A stretch of DNA of 64,000 nt from Phycisphaera sp. (GTDB taxonomy: Bacteria; Planctomycetota; Phycisphaerae; Phycisphaerales; Phycisphaeraceae), in NCBI GenBank assembly GCA_016125215.1, contig WGMF01000008.1:1-64000 (forward strand), written 5' to 3'. Made by a program: the position numbers and the translations under genes. Shown in pieces: positions 8,727-15,289 of the stretch. The notes beneath the pieces were generated by a model that did no database searches, was not told where the DNA came from, and saw only the letters and a program-made list of their open reading frames with translations. Positions within the stretch are counted from its first letter, which is position 1; each line of letters begins with the position of its first letter.

Positions 8727-8771
8727 GCGGATCGTGATGAGATGAGCCACCGTGAAGTGAGTTGAACACAG

Positions 8772-9785
8772 ATGAGGACACGTTTCGCACTTGTTGGGGT
8801 CGGTCAGCACGCCAAGTGGTCGATCATTCCCGCCCTCAAGGCCGCCGAGCACTGCGAACTCGTGGCTGCTTGTGACCTCAAGCAGGAAAACCTCGAGGCT
8901 ATTCAAGACCCCTCGGTGATCAGATACACCGAGTACGCTGCGATGCTAGACGCCGGCGGATTCGATGTGGTCTACGTCGCCACGCTTGAAGACCTGCACA
9001 AGGAGATGGTCATCCGGGCTTTTGAGGCTGGCTATCACGTGCTCTGTGAGAAGCCGCTTGGGATGAATGCCGGCGAATGTGAAGCGATGCTCGCCGCGGC
9101 CGAGTCTGCGGGCAAGCACCTGGCGGTGGGCTTTGAGAAGCGATACCACCCGGACCAGATCAAGATGAGGCAGTGGATTGGGTCGGGCCGATTGGGCCGG
9201 GTCGAGGCAGTGCATATCCAGGAAATGTGGGATATGCACAAGACATTCACCGACCTCTCGCCGCGGCGCGCAGCGCACCTCGACCGGTCAGGCAGTCTCG
9301 ACTGCGGTATCCATTCTCTTGACAGTATCCGTTACATCACCGGGGGTGGCGATTGGCACAATATTGTCGCGCGCGGCCGATGGTTCGGCGAGCTCGAGCG
9401 CCGGCAGATGCCGCACATCTCCATCATGGCCGACCTCGATAACGGGGTTCTGGCCACCCTCACCGAAAGCTATGCCTACTGTGCCAACATCACACCACGC
9501 AAAAGCTGCATGACCTACACCGTGGTGGGTACCCAAGGCGTCATCAACTGGGCCAGGGACGGTGACAATGAGTTAGCGCTTTCACTGGTCACAGAAGGCC
9601 ATATCGAAACCCTGGCCTATGAACACATGGGGCACGACCGGGCTATCGCACGGTTGGCGAACGATTTCTCTCGAACACTCCAGGGTGTGTGCGATTGGCC
9701 CGCGAGCCTGGCAACCGGCGCGGACGGGCTCGTCGCTCAACGCATCGTCGATGAGGCCCTGAAGCAGACCCACCTGCAATCGTGA
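8772..9785 (+). CDS. Gfo/Idh/MocA-family oxidoreductase
   Basis: 337 residues. The N-terminal Rossmann fold starts FALVGVGQHAKWSIIPAL, and CEKPLGM at about 92-98 is the E-K-P motif of this family. The C-terminal alpha/beta domain has DCGIHSLDSIRYITGG, where the His is a usual catalytic-site residue. Members oxidise or reduce sugars and inositols with NAD(P). Lying 45 bp after a sulfatase and on the same strand, it may act on the desulfated sugar; that link is inference. No strong ribosome site is visible. Confidence 0.88.
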   Translation: MRTRFALVGVGQHAKWSIIPALKAAEHCELVAACDLKQENLEAIQDPSVIRYTEYAAMLDAGGFDVVYVATLEDLHKEMVIRAFEAGYHVLCEKPLGMNAGECEAMLAAAESAGKHLAVGFEKRYHPDQIKMRQWIGSGRLGRVEAVHIQEMWDMHKTFTDLSPRRAAHLDRSGSLDCGIHSLDSIRYITGGGDWHNIVARGRWFGELERRQMPHISIMADLDNGVLATLTESYAYCANITPRKSCMTYTVVGTQGVINWARDGDNELALSLVTEGHIETLAYEHMGHDRAIARLANDFSRTLQGVCDWPASLATGADGLVAQRIVDEALKQTHLQS

Positions 9786-9788
9786 GCG

Positions 9789-9857
9789 AAGGTCATAAAG
9801 GTGAAGGTCATAAAGGTGTCAAGGTCATAAAGGTGTCAGGTCATAAAGGTGTCAGGT
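9789..9857. repeat. Tandem repeat of AGGTCATAAAGGTGTC (four copies plus partial)
   Basis: AGGTCATAAAGGTG recurs four times with spacings of 14-17 bp directly after the dehydrogenase stop codon. The last copy runs into AGGTTGA, the left end of the inverted-repeat element at 9844-9984, suggesting slippage or repeated insertion at that end. Confidence 0.75.
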
Positions 9858-9984
9858 TGAATAATGACGGAGACTTTTCGATTCGGTAGCCTCTGGTCAT
9901 GAAAGACCGTTTTATGGCCAATAAATGGAATTTTGAACCCGATCATCAAACGATGTTAGTCAATAAATCAACCTGACACCTTAT
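9844..9984. mobile_element. MITE/REPIN-like element with terminal inverted repeats
   Basis: The left end AAAGGTGTCAGGTTGA (about 9845-9860) and the right end TCAACCTGACACCTTATT (about 9967-9984) are inverted repeats of about 16 bp around 105 bp of AT-richer DNA with no gene. Its right end contains the stop codon of the last integron cassette gene, and it lies where that cassette's attC would be expected. This suggests it replaced or truncated the array end. No transposase is present here. Confidence 0.6.
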
Positions 9985-10196
9985 TCTTCTCTGCGCTTGG
10001 GTGTGTCATCTGCAAGGCGTTCAAGGTAGTAGATCACATCAGCTTGATTAAACCAACTGCGCGCGATCAGCCTCGGTGGATTGGACTGCTCAACGATGAC
10101 GTATCGGCTTGCCGGATGGCGATTGAATCTCACCGGAATAGTGATGCCGTTCCGTTCGCAGAAACGACGTACCCTGTCTGACGTGCGTTCGGCCAT
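9981..10196 (-). CDS. Integron cassette gene 3: small uncharacterised protein
   Basis: 71 residues, not recognised. It is basic near the N-terminus (SDRVRRFCERNG) with a central stretch RFNRHPASRYVIVE and a charged C-terminus. Its start codon lies 4 bases beyond the core site of attC 1 when read on the minus strand, as expected for a cassette gene. Its own downstream attC is missing; instead the stop codon lies in the inverted repeat of a MITE-like element, so the C-terminus may be altered. Confidence 0.55.
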   Translation of the reverse strand: MAERTSDRVRRFCERNGITIPVRFNRHPASRYVIVEQSNPPRLIARSWFNQADVIYYLERLADDTPKRREE

Positions 10197-10200
10197 GGCG

Positions 10201-10309
10201 GCATAACGAAAAAGGCTCAGTTGCCGGTCGCCCGCGGAAGGGGGCTACCAACCGACAAGTCTATTGTCCATCGCGGGCGTCGCCGGTCAACTGCAGCCGG
10301 TGGTTATGC
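10201..10309 (-). other. attC site 1 (integron recombination site)
   Basis: Bounded by GCATAAC (10201-10207) and GTTATGC (10303-10309). Between them the arms pair almost fully with single unpaired bases, e.g. GGCTCAGTTGCCGG against CCGGTCAACTGCAGCC, then CGCCCGCG against CGCGGGCG, around a variable middle. The stop codon TAA of the lipoprotein cassette lies in the inverse core. It is more than 90 percent identical to attC 2. Confidence 0.82.
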
Positions 10310-10684
10310 GAACACCGCGGCGGGCACGATCTCGACTACTTTCCCGTCTTTGAATCGGATGGTGAGCATACCACCTCCCGGTGCCGCACCGCTCCCGTTG
10401 CCATATGTAAGCTGCCAAGTATCGTCAGTCTCCATTGCCGCAGGCGGGGGCGTGATGCCGTATTGACCGTTCCAGTCAAGTAAGCCGCTGCGGGCGATCT
10501 GTTCGAGTGCCTCGTGTCGATTCATCCCGACAGCAATGCGGGCTTCGCCCCACTCGAACGCCTGAACCGACGGCAACGGCAAACCATTGCGTACCGGCGA
10601 CCCAGCGACGGGCTGTGAATATTGCCCGCACCCAACCGGCAGCAGCAGGACGGCCACAAAAAGAAGGAGGACCACAGTTCGCAT
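10304..10684 (-). CDS. Integron cassette gene 2: predicted lipoprotein
   Basis: 126 residues. The N-terminus MRTVVLLLFVAVLLLPVGCG is a lipoprotein signal with lipobox LPVGC, so the mature protein would be acylated at Cys19 and anchored to a membrane. The rest (ARIAVGMNRHEALEQIARSG, then GMLTIRFKDGKVVEI) resembles small SmpA/BamE-like folds (G-M-x-x-x-E-A... and F-x-x-G-x-V), but I do not claim the family. The start ATG is inside the core site GTTATGC of attC 2, and the TAA stop is inside the inverse core of attC 1. Confidence 0.75.
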   Translation of the reverse strand: MRTVVLLLFVAVLLLPVGCGQYSQPVAGSPVRNGLPLPSVQAFEWGEARIAVGMNRHEALEQIARSGLLDWNGQYGITPPPAAMETDDTWQLTYGNGSGAAPGGGMLTIRFKDGKVVEIVPAAVFA

Positions 10685-10789
10685 AACGTAAAAGGCTCAG
10701 TTGCCGGCCGCCCGCGGAAGGGGGCTACCAACCGACAACACTATTCTCCATCGCGGGCGTCGCCGGTCAACTGCAGCCGCTGGTTAGAC
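10681..10789 (-). other. attC site 2 (integron recombination site)
   Basis: Ends are GCATAAC (10681-10687) and GTTAGAC (10783-10789); read on the minus strand the inverse core is GTCTAAC, a full RYYYAAC match. The internal arms are the same as in attC 1, with about nine substitutions over 109 bp. The TAA stop of the VOC gene lies within GTCTAAC. Near-identity of the two sites is typical of chromosomal cassette arrays. Confidence 0.82.
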
Positions 10790-11236
10790 GCCCTCAGATT
10801 CCTTGAGCTCCTGTGCCAGTCCGATGAGTATTCCTTCGGGGCCCCGGATGTAGCAGAGCCGGTAGGTGTCTTCGTAATTGACGATTTCATCGACCACTGT
10901 CGCGCCGAGTTTACTGAGCCGGGCGAGAGTGCTGTCAATATCCTCGACGGTGAACATGACGCGCAGGTATCCCAACGAGTTCACGGGGGCTGTGCGGTGA
11001 TCGGACGTAATGGCGGGGGCGTCGAAGCGCGAGAGTTCGAGGCGGCTGTGGCCGTCGGGGGTGCGCATCATCGCGATTTCGATGCGCTGGTCACGCACTC
11101 CGGTGACGCGGCCGGACCATTCGCCTTCAATGGGCATGCGGCCTTCGAGTGAAAGGCCGAGCTCCATGAAAAACGCAATGGCGTCGTCGAGGTCTTCCAC
11201 CACGATGCCGACATTGTCCATACGCTTGACTGTCAT
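10784..11236 (-). CDS. Integron cassette gene 1: VOC/glyoxalase-superfamily protein
   Basis: 150 residues from ATG 11236. It opens MDNVGIVVEDLDDAIAFF, the first beta-alpha of a vicinal-oxygen-chelate domain. The second module is LGYLRVMFTVEDIDSTLARL...YEDTYRLCYIRGPEGILIGLAQEL, ending with the usual E-x-x-x-x-E region. Members include lyases, dioxygenases and drug-binding proteins; the reaction is unknown here. The longer frame to 11479 is rejected because the ATG at 11236 lies 14 bases past a core site and downstream of two promoter-like boxes. The stop lies in attC 2. Confidence 0.8.
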   Translation of the reverse strand: MTVKRMDNVGIVVEDLDDAIAFFMELGLSLEGRMPIEGEWSGRVTGVRDQRIEIAMMRTPDGHSRLELSRFDAPAITSDHRTAPVNSLGYLRVMFTVEDIDSTLARLSKLGATVVDEIVNYEDTYRLCYIRGPEGILIGLAQELKESEGV

Positions 11237-11250
11237 GATGTGTACTTGGC

Positions 11251-11311
11251 GTCTAACAGTGATTATACAGAATCCACATACCAGTATCGTAACGGGCGAC
11301 GGGGTTGTCAA
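11251..11311 (-). promoter_or_regulatory. Core site GTTAGAC with cassette promoter(s), possible attI remnant
   Basis: The minus strand shows TTGACA (11311-11306), 17 bp, GATACT (11288-11283), then a perfect TATAAT (11267-11262) and a GTTAGAC core (11257-11251) before the VOC gene. Unlike the attC sites the sequence outside the core is not palindromic, which fits an attI-type site better. A promoter beside attI normally drives the cassettes. The rest of the gap, 11312-11565, holds nothing I recognise, and no integrase frame. Confidence 0.55.
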
Positions 11312-11565
11312 GGGGGATTTACACCTTGTGTAGTCAGGTGTTAGGGGTCGGTGAGTTGGGCGTATTGGAATACGAAAAGCAGAATTGGTGACAGGGTCAT
11401 GTGAGGGGGTGCTGTCGTCGGGTTTTCGACTTCGGCTAGATGCAACAAGACTCAACCTGCGGGGATTCGTCCGTGGCAACCCTTAATCGGTCGTTTCATC
11501 CACGGGCGGGCGGGCCGTCGGTGGGATACCCAATGATGGCACACCCAAGCATCTCACGTGTTTCG

Positions 11566-12504
11566 TCAGGGGTTGGCCACGGCGCGGTTGATGAAGACCA
11601 CGTCGCTTGAGAGGCTCAGGTCGACGGTTCGGCCGGGCAGTTCGATGGAGCGCTGGTTTTGTGAGTAGAAGCTGGCCAGGGCGTGGAGCTTGTCGAGCGC
11701 GTCGGGTTCGATGGGGTGTTCTTTGCCGGGGGGCAGGCCCCAGAGGACCTGGCCGGTGCGTGTGGCAAGCATGAGCTTGATCCGGCCGCGGGCGTCACGG
11801 GCGGAGACATCGATCGCACGGATTTCTTTGGCGTAGGGCTGGGGTGTGAGGAGGGTGGCCAGGTCGAGGCCGGCTTTGAGGTCGTCACCGGGCCAGACCA
11901 CGCCCGCACGGAGCGGGGCCGACGCCACGCCGACGATCACCGGCAGGTTCAGGCTGTCCACCCGCTCGATGGGCCAGGGGCCGGCGACCCAGATCGAGGC
12001 CTTGTCCACGAGGATGTACCCGCTGTGCGATTGCACCGCGGCCACGGGTTTGCGGAAGTCGGCCTGCACACGGACGGACTGGTCCGCGCAGCGTTCGATT
12101 GATTCGACGCCATTGATCCAGGGCGACTGCGCCAGCGCGACGGCTGCGCGTGAGAGGCTGTCCCGGTCGAGCGGGTCGGCGGTCACGCGGCCGGCCACGA
12201 GCATGCGCAGGTGGTTGATGTCCTTGTCGTCGAGCCAGGTCGGCGGATTGACCATGGCCACACGGTCGAGGTTGAGCGGGCGGTTGACCGCCTCGGCTCG
12301 CTGGCCGGCGTAGGCTCGCAGCGCCAGCTCGGCGTAGTGCCACCCTACGAAGAACCCGACCACCGCGCAGGCGATGGCCAGACCCTTGAGGCCCGCCAGT
12401 GTGCGCTTGGGGTCCCACTTCGGGCTGACCGTGCGTGAAGACTTCTTACGCGGCTTGCCACGACCGGCCCGTCCGCCTTTTTGACCGCTTAAAAACCAGC
12501 CCAT
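11566..12504 (-). CDS. FtsQ/DivIB-like bitopic membrane protein
   Basis: 312 residues from ATG 12504 (GAGG about 11 bases upstream). A basic cytoplasmic tail rich in Lys, Arg and Gly is followed by one membrane segment (LAIACAVVGFFVGWHYAEL, about 45-63). Then comes a POTRA-like stretch with ALAQSPWINGVESIER, VRVQADFRKPVAAVQ and YILVDKASIWV, matching the W-V-x-x-V...V-x-V-x-x-R-x-P-V-A...L-V-D pattern of FtsQ. The periplasmic C-terminus ends with a Ser/Leu-rich strand. No other division gene is adjacent, so the role in division is inferred. Confidence 0.5.
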   Translation of the reverse strand: MGWFLSGQKGGRAGRGKPRKKSSRTVSPKWDPKRTLAGLKGLAIACAVVGFFVGWHYAELALRAYAGQRAEAVNRPLNLDRVAMVNPPTWLDDKDINHLRMLVAGRVTADPLDRDSLSRAAVALAQSPWINGVESIERCADQSVRVQADFRKPVAAVQSHSGYILVDKASIWVAGPWPIERVDSLNLPVIVGVASAPLRAGVVWPGDDLKAGLDLATLLTPQPYAKEIRAIDVSARDARGRIKLMLATRTGQVLWGLPPGKEHPIEPDALDKLHALASFYSQNQRSIELPGRTVDLSLSSDVVFINRAVANP

Positions 12505-12652
12505 TCCCTTGCCCGCCTCTTGTCCGATAAAACCGTTGAAGATTGAAAAAACAATGCGTTTTGTCATACATCGGCTAAAACGCCGGTTTGGCCGTATGAC
12601 CCGATAATCCAGTCGGCCCGCTACCGGCATAAATCCCCACCCATCATGTTGT

Positions 12653-12725
12653 GTGCCACTTGCGGTTTTATCCGCCAGTGCTTGAATTGCACGTCTTTCA
12701 CTGGCGGGCAAGCCGCCAGTGGCAC
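12653..12725. repeat. Hairpin repeat with GTGCCACTGGCGG-type arms, copy 1
   Basis: Arms at 12653-12680 and 12699-12725 (CACTGGCGGGCAAGCCGCCA...) are inverted around an 18-bp loop. A second copy is at 26665-26737. It lies just downstream of the P450 stop codon on the minus strand and may end its transcript. The left arm here is partly decayed. The rest of the 12505-12757 gap holds no gene I can support. Confidence 0.65.
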
Positions 12726-12757
12726 CCCGCGGACATGCCGCCGGTGGCATCCCGGCG

Positions 12758-14113
12758 TCATGGTTGACCGGAGCGCGGCAGGACATGGGCCATGAGAACG
12801 CCGTCACGGGGTTGCATGGTAAAGCCGTTGACGGATTCGAGGGGAGGGCGGGGCTGGTTGGGGGTGACCTGCCATGCGGGGAGGATGGCCGTCAGCGCGA
12901 CGATGGCCGAGAGCCTGCCCATGTGCTCGCCGATGCAGATGCGTGGCCCGCCGCCGAAGGGGATGTAGGCGTAGGGGTGACGGGCTTTGCAGCGTTCGGG
13001 GGTGAAGCGCTCTGGGTCGAAGCGTTCGGGGTCTGGGTAGAGGTCTGCGCGGCGGTGGAGCGTGTAGGGGCTGATGAAGAGGCGGTCGCCGGGTTGGAGG
13101 GTCAGGCCCGTCGGCAGCGTGTCGCGCTCGACGGTCATGCGTGTGAGCAGCCAGGGCGAGGGGTTGAGGCGCAGGGTTTCATCGAAGACCATCCGGACGC
13201 CGCGGAGCGATTCGAGGTCCGCCAGGGTGGGCGTGCGTGGCCCGAGGGTCTGGCTGATCTGTTGGATCACCTTTGATTCGATGTCGGGGTGGTCGGCGAG
13301 GTTGGCCAGGGACCAGATGATGGCGTTGGCGGCCGGCTCGTAGGCGGCCAGGAAGAGGCCGGTGGCCTGGTCGCGGACCTGGATGTCCGTGCGTGAATCG
13401 GGGTGTTCTTTCTGCCAGCGTAGCATGAGTGAGAGAAAGTCGTCGCCGTCGAGCGGGCCTTGCCTGCGTTCGTCCATCAAGCGTCGCATGAACCGGTCCA
13501 GCTCACCGGTGAAGCGGGCGTAGCGCCGATTGGCACGGGTCGGCATCCAGGCGAGCCATCTCGAGAGCGTCCGCCTTCGTTGGATCGTGGCCTCGTGGAC
13601 TTTGTGGATGAGCCAGAAAAGTTCATCGACGCTTGACGACTGGTCGAGGCCCAGCCCGAGCATCATCTGTGCGGAGACGCCGACCATCGCGTGCATGACC
13701 TGTTTGGCCAGGTCGATCTGTCCCCCGTCGGGCCAGTTGGCGGTCATGGCGCGGACATGGGCGGTCACACACGCGGGCCAGGCCGACAGGGCACGCTGCT
13801 GGAAGTGGGGGGCCAATTCCTTGCGTGCCGTGCGGTGCGGGTCCCCCTCGAAGTTGATGAGAGATCGGCCGAACACCCCGACGAGTTCGACCTCGAAGCC
13901 TGCTTTGAGATAGTTGAGGGGGTTGACAGTCAGGATGTGGCGGATGTCTTCGACGCTGTTGAGCAGGTAGGTCGGGCGGTCGAGTTCGAGTTTGACGGTC
14001 TGGCCCAGCTCACGGGAGCATCGGAGCAGGCAACCGACGGGGTCAGCCTTGAAATCGCGTCGGGCGTGGCTTTTGATCGGGGGAGCGGTCGAGAGAGACG
14101 GCGGGCGCATCAT
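12758..14113 (-). CDS. Cytochrome P450
   Basis: 451 residues from ATG 14113. The heme-binding loop FGGGPRICIGEHMGR supplies the cysteine ligand, the K-helix E-x-x-R is DETLRLNPSPW, and PERFDPERF is the usual downstream Arg region. The I-helix reads FLAAYEPAANAI: the acidic residue is present but the usual Thr after it is not, as in some P450s with altered oxygen activation. It has no membrane anchor, so it needs a ferredoxin or other redox partner, none of which is adjacent. Its ATG overlaps the TGA of the upstream glycosyltransferase gene, implying translational coupling. Confidence 0.92.
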   Translation of the reverse strand: MMRPPSLSTAPPIKSHARRDFKADPVGCLLRCSRELGQTVKLELDRPTYLLNSVEDIRHILTVNPLNYLKAGFEVELVGVFGRSLINFEGDPHRTARKELAPHFQQRALSAWPACVTAHVRAMTANWPDGGQIDLAKQVMHAMVGVSAQMMLGLGLDQSSSVDELFWLIHKVHEATIQRRRTLSRWLAWMPTRANRRYARFTGELDRFMRRLMDERRQGPLDGDDFLSLMLRWQKEHPDSRTDIQVRDQATGLFLAAYEPAANAIIWSLANLADHPDIESKVIQQISQTLGPRTPTLADLESLRGVRMVFDETLRLNPSPWLLTRMTVERDTLPTGLTLQPGDRLFISPYTLHRRADLYPDPERFDPERFTPERCKARHPYAYIPFGGGPRICIGEHMGRLSAIVALTAILPAWQVTPNQPRPPLESVNGFTMQPRDGVLMAHVLPRSGQP

Positions 14114-15078
14114 CGTTCCCCCTGGGCTGACAGGTCGCTGGCCGGCGAGCGTGTGGGGTGGGTACCGGGCCACATCGCAAAGAGCGAGCAGAGAAAGAAC
14201 CTGCGGGCGTGCCGTGAACTCATCATGGCGCGGGGCCGGGTGGCCATCACTTCCCGGTAGCGGGCCGCGGCCTGTGCGTAGAGTTTTTGCTGGTAGAGCA
14301 GTCGGGCCTGTTCGATGAGCACGTCCGCGCGGAACCACGAACGGTAAGCCAAGGCCCAGGTCGGCAGCATGTCGGGGTTGAACAGCCCCTCGACCGCCTG
14401 TGTCCCCGCGCCCAGGACCGAAGCGATGTTGTCGCGCATCCGTCCCTCGTGTACCCGCAGCTCGAAGAGGGGTCGCTCTGTGCCCAGCGCGCCGTACCAC
14501 GCAAACCCCTGCCCCAGCAGCACACGGTCGTAACCGTGATAGAACGGCTCGGGCACGGACCAGATGCGGTCAAAAACTTCACGGTGCAGCACCGCCCCCC
14601 CCGCGGAGACCTTGAGCTTGCCCGTGATGTAACGCACAAAATTATCGCGGTTGTCTCCGCTGAGGATCGGGGGATCGTTCGGGTGCCTGACGCCGTCTGG
14701 GTAGAGCGTCACACACGTGCCGATGAGCATCCTGGCACCCGGGTGCTTCGCAAGTGTCTCCTGTGCATGCGCCAGTGCGCCGGGACACAGGCGGTCGTCC
14801 GCGTCGAGGAACACGACCCACTTGCCGGTGGTCCGCTCCAGCCCGCGCTTGCAGGCGACATAAGGCCCCTGGTTGGACTGGCGGAAGTAACCCACCCGGT
14901 CGCGGTAGCCCTCGACAACCTTGCGGGTGTCGTCGGTGGAACCGTCGTCGATGACGATCACCTCGAAGTCCACACCTTGTTGAGCCAGCACGGAATCCAA
15001 AGCCTCGGGCAGGTATCGCCCGTAGTTGTACGCGGGGACGATGACACAGAAGTCCGGATTGGGCGTTTTGTGGTCCAT
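14110..15078 (-). CDS. Family 2 glycosyltransferase
   Basis: 322 residues. The GT-A core is clear: VIVPAYNYGRYLPEALDSVL, VIDDGSTDDT, and the D-x-D metal site VFLDADDRL around residue 95. After residue 240 the C-terminus has an alpha-helical stretch (EQARLLYQQKLYAQAAARYRE) that looks TPR-like. It transfers a sugar from a nucleotide-sugar donor, probably in the cytoplasm. It begins 22 bases after tRNA-Lys on the same strand and overlaps the P450 gene by 4 bp (ATGA), so the two proteins may modify one metabolite or glycan. Confidence 0.88.
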   Translation of the reverse strand: MDHKTPNPDFCVIVPAYNYGRYLPEALDSVLAQQGVDFEVIVIDDGSTDDTRKVVEGYRDRVGYFRQSNQGPYVACKRGLERTTGKWVVFLDADDRLCPGALAHAQETLAKHPGARMLIGTCVTLYPDGVRHPNDPPILSGDNRDNFVRYITGKLKVSAGGAVLHREVFDRIWSVPEPFYHGYDRVLLGQGFAWYGALGTERPLFELRVHEGRMRDNIASVLGAGTQAVEGLFNPDMLPTWALAYRSWFRADVLIEQARLLYQQKLYAQAAARYREVMATRPRAMMSSRHARRFFLCSLFAMWPGTHPTRSPASDLSAQGER

Positions 15079-15099
15079 CGTCGGACAGACAGGTGAAAG

Positions 15100-15172
15100 T
15101 GACCGGGGTGGGACTCGAACCCACGACCAACGGCTTAAAAGGCCGATGCTCTACCGACTGAGCTACCCGGTC
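15100..15172 (-). tRNA. tRNA-Lys (anticodon TTT)
   Basis: 73 nt on the minus strand. The acceptor GACCGGG pairs with CCCGGTC. The D-arm is GCTC...GAGC, the anticodon loop is CTTTTAA between CGGC/GCCG stems (anticodon TTT), and the T-arm is GTGGGTTCGAGTCCCAC. The discriminator is A and no CCA is encoded. All canonical arms are present. Confidence 0.96.
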
Positions 15173-15289
15173 GGGCGGATTGAGCATCTTAGCGGTCGAC
15201 GGCGTTTGACTCAATTGCGTGGAGGGATGCGCAGACCTTGCCGACGGTCGGACCGCATGCGGCGACGTGGCGTGAGCCGGTCTCACGGT

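Larger units (their letters stand above)
9981..11257 (-). mobile_element. Integron gene cassette array without integrase (CALIN-like)
   Basis: Three small genes on one strand are separated by two nearly identical 109-bp imperfect palindromes bounded by RYYYAAC-like and GTTRRRY-like ends, the layout of attC recombination sites. A third GTTAGAC core stands before the first gene. Each gene starts at or just after a core site, and the first two stop inside an inverse core site. No integron integrase is found on either side (dehydrogenase to the left, FtsQ-like gene to the right). The array would be mobile only with an integrase supplied from elsewhere. Confidence 0.8.

Noticed and set aside
11312-11565. 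Integron integrase or a second gene in this gap
   Set aside because: No open frame with tyrosine-recombinase motifs on either strand; the extension of the VOC frame into this area lacks sense and passes through promoter boxes.
12505-12807. N-terminal extension of the FtsQ-like protein to 12807
   Set aside because: The extra 101 codons run through the GTGCCACTGGCGG hairpin repeat and overlap the P450 3' end; the ATG at 12504 opens a normal basic tail.
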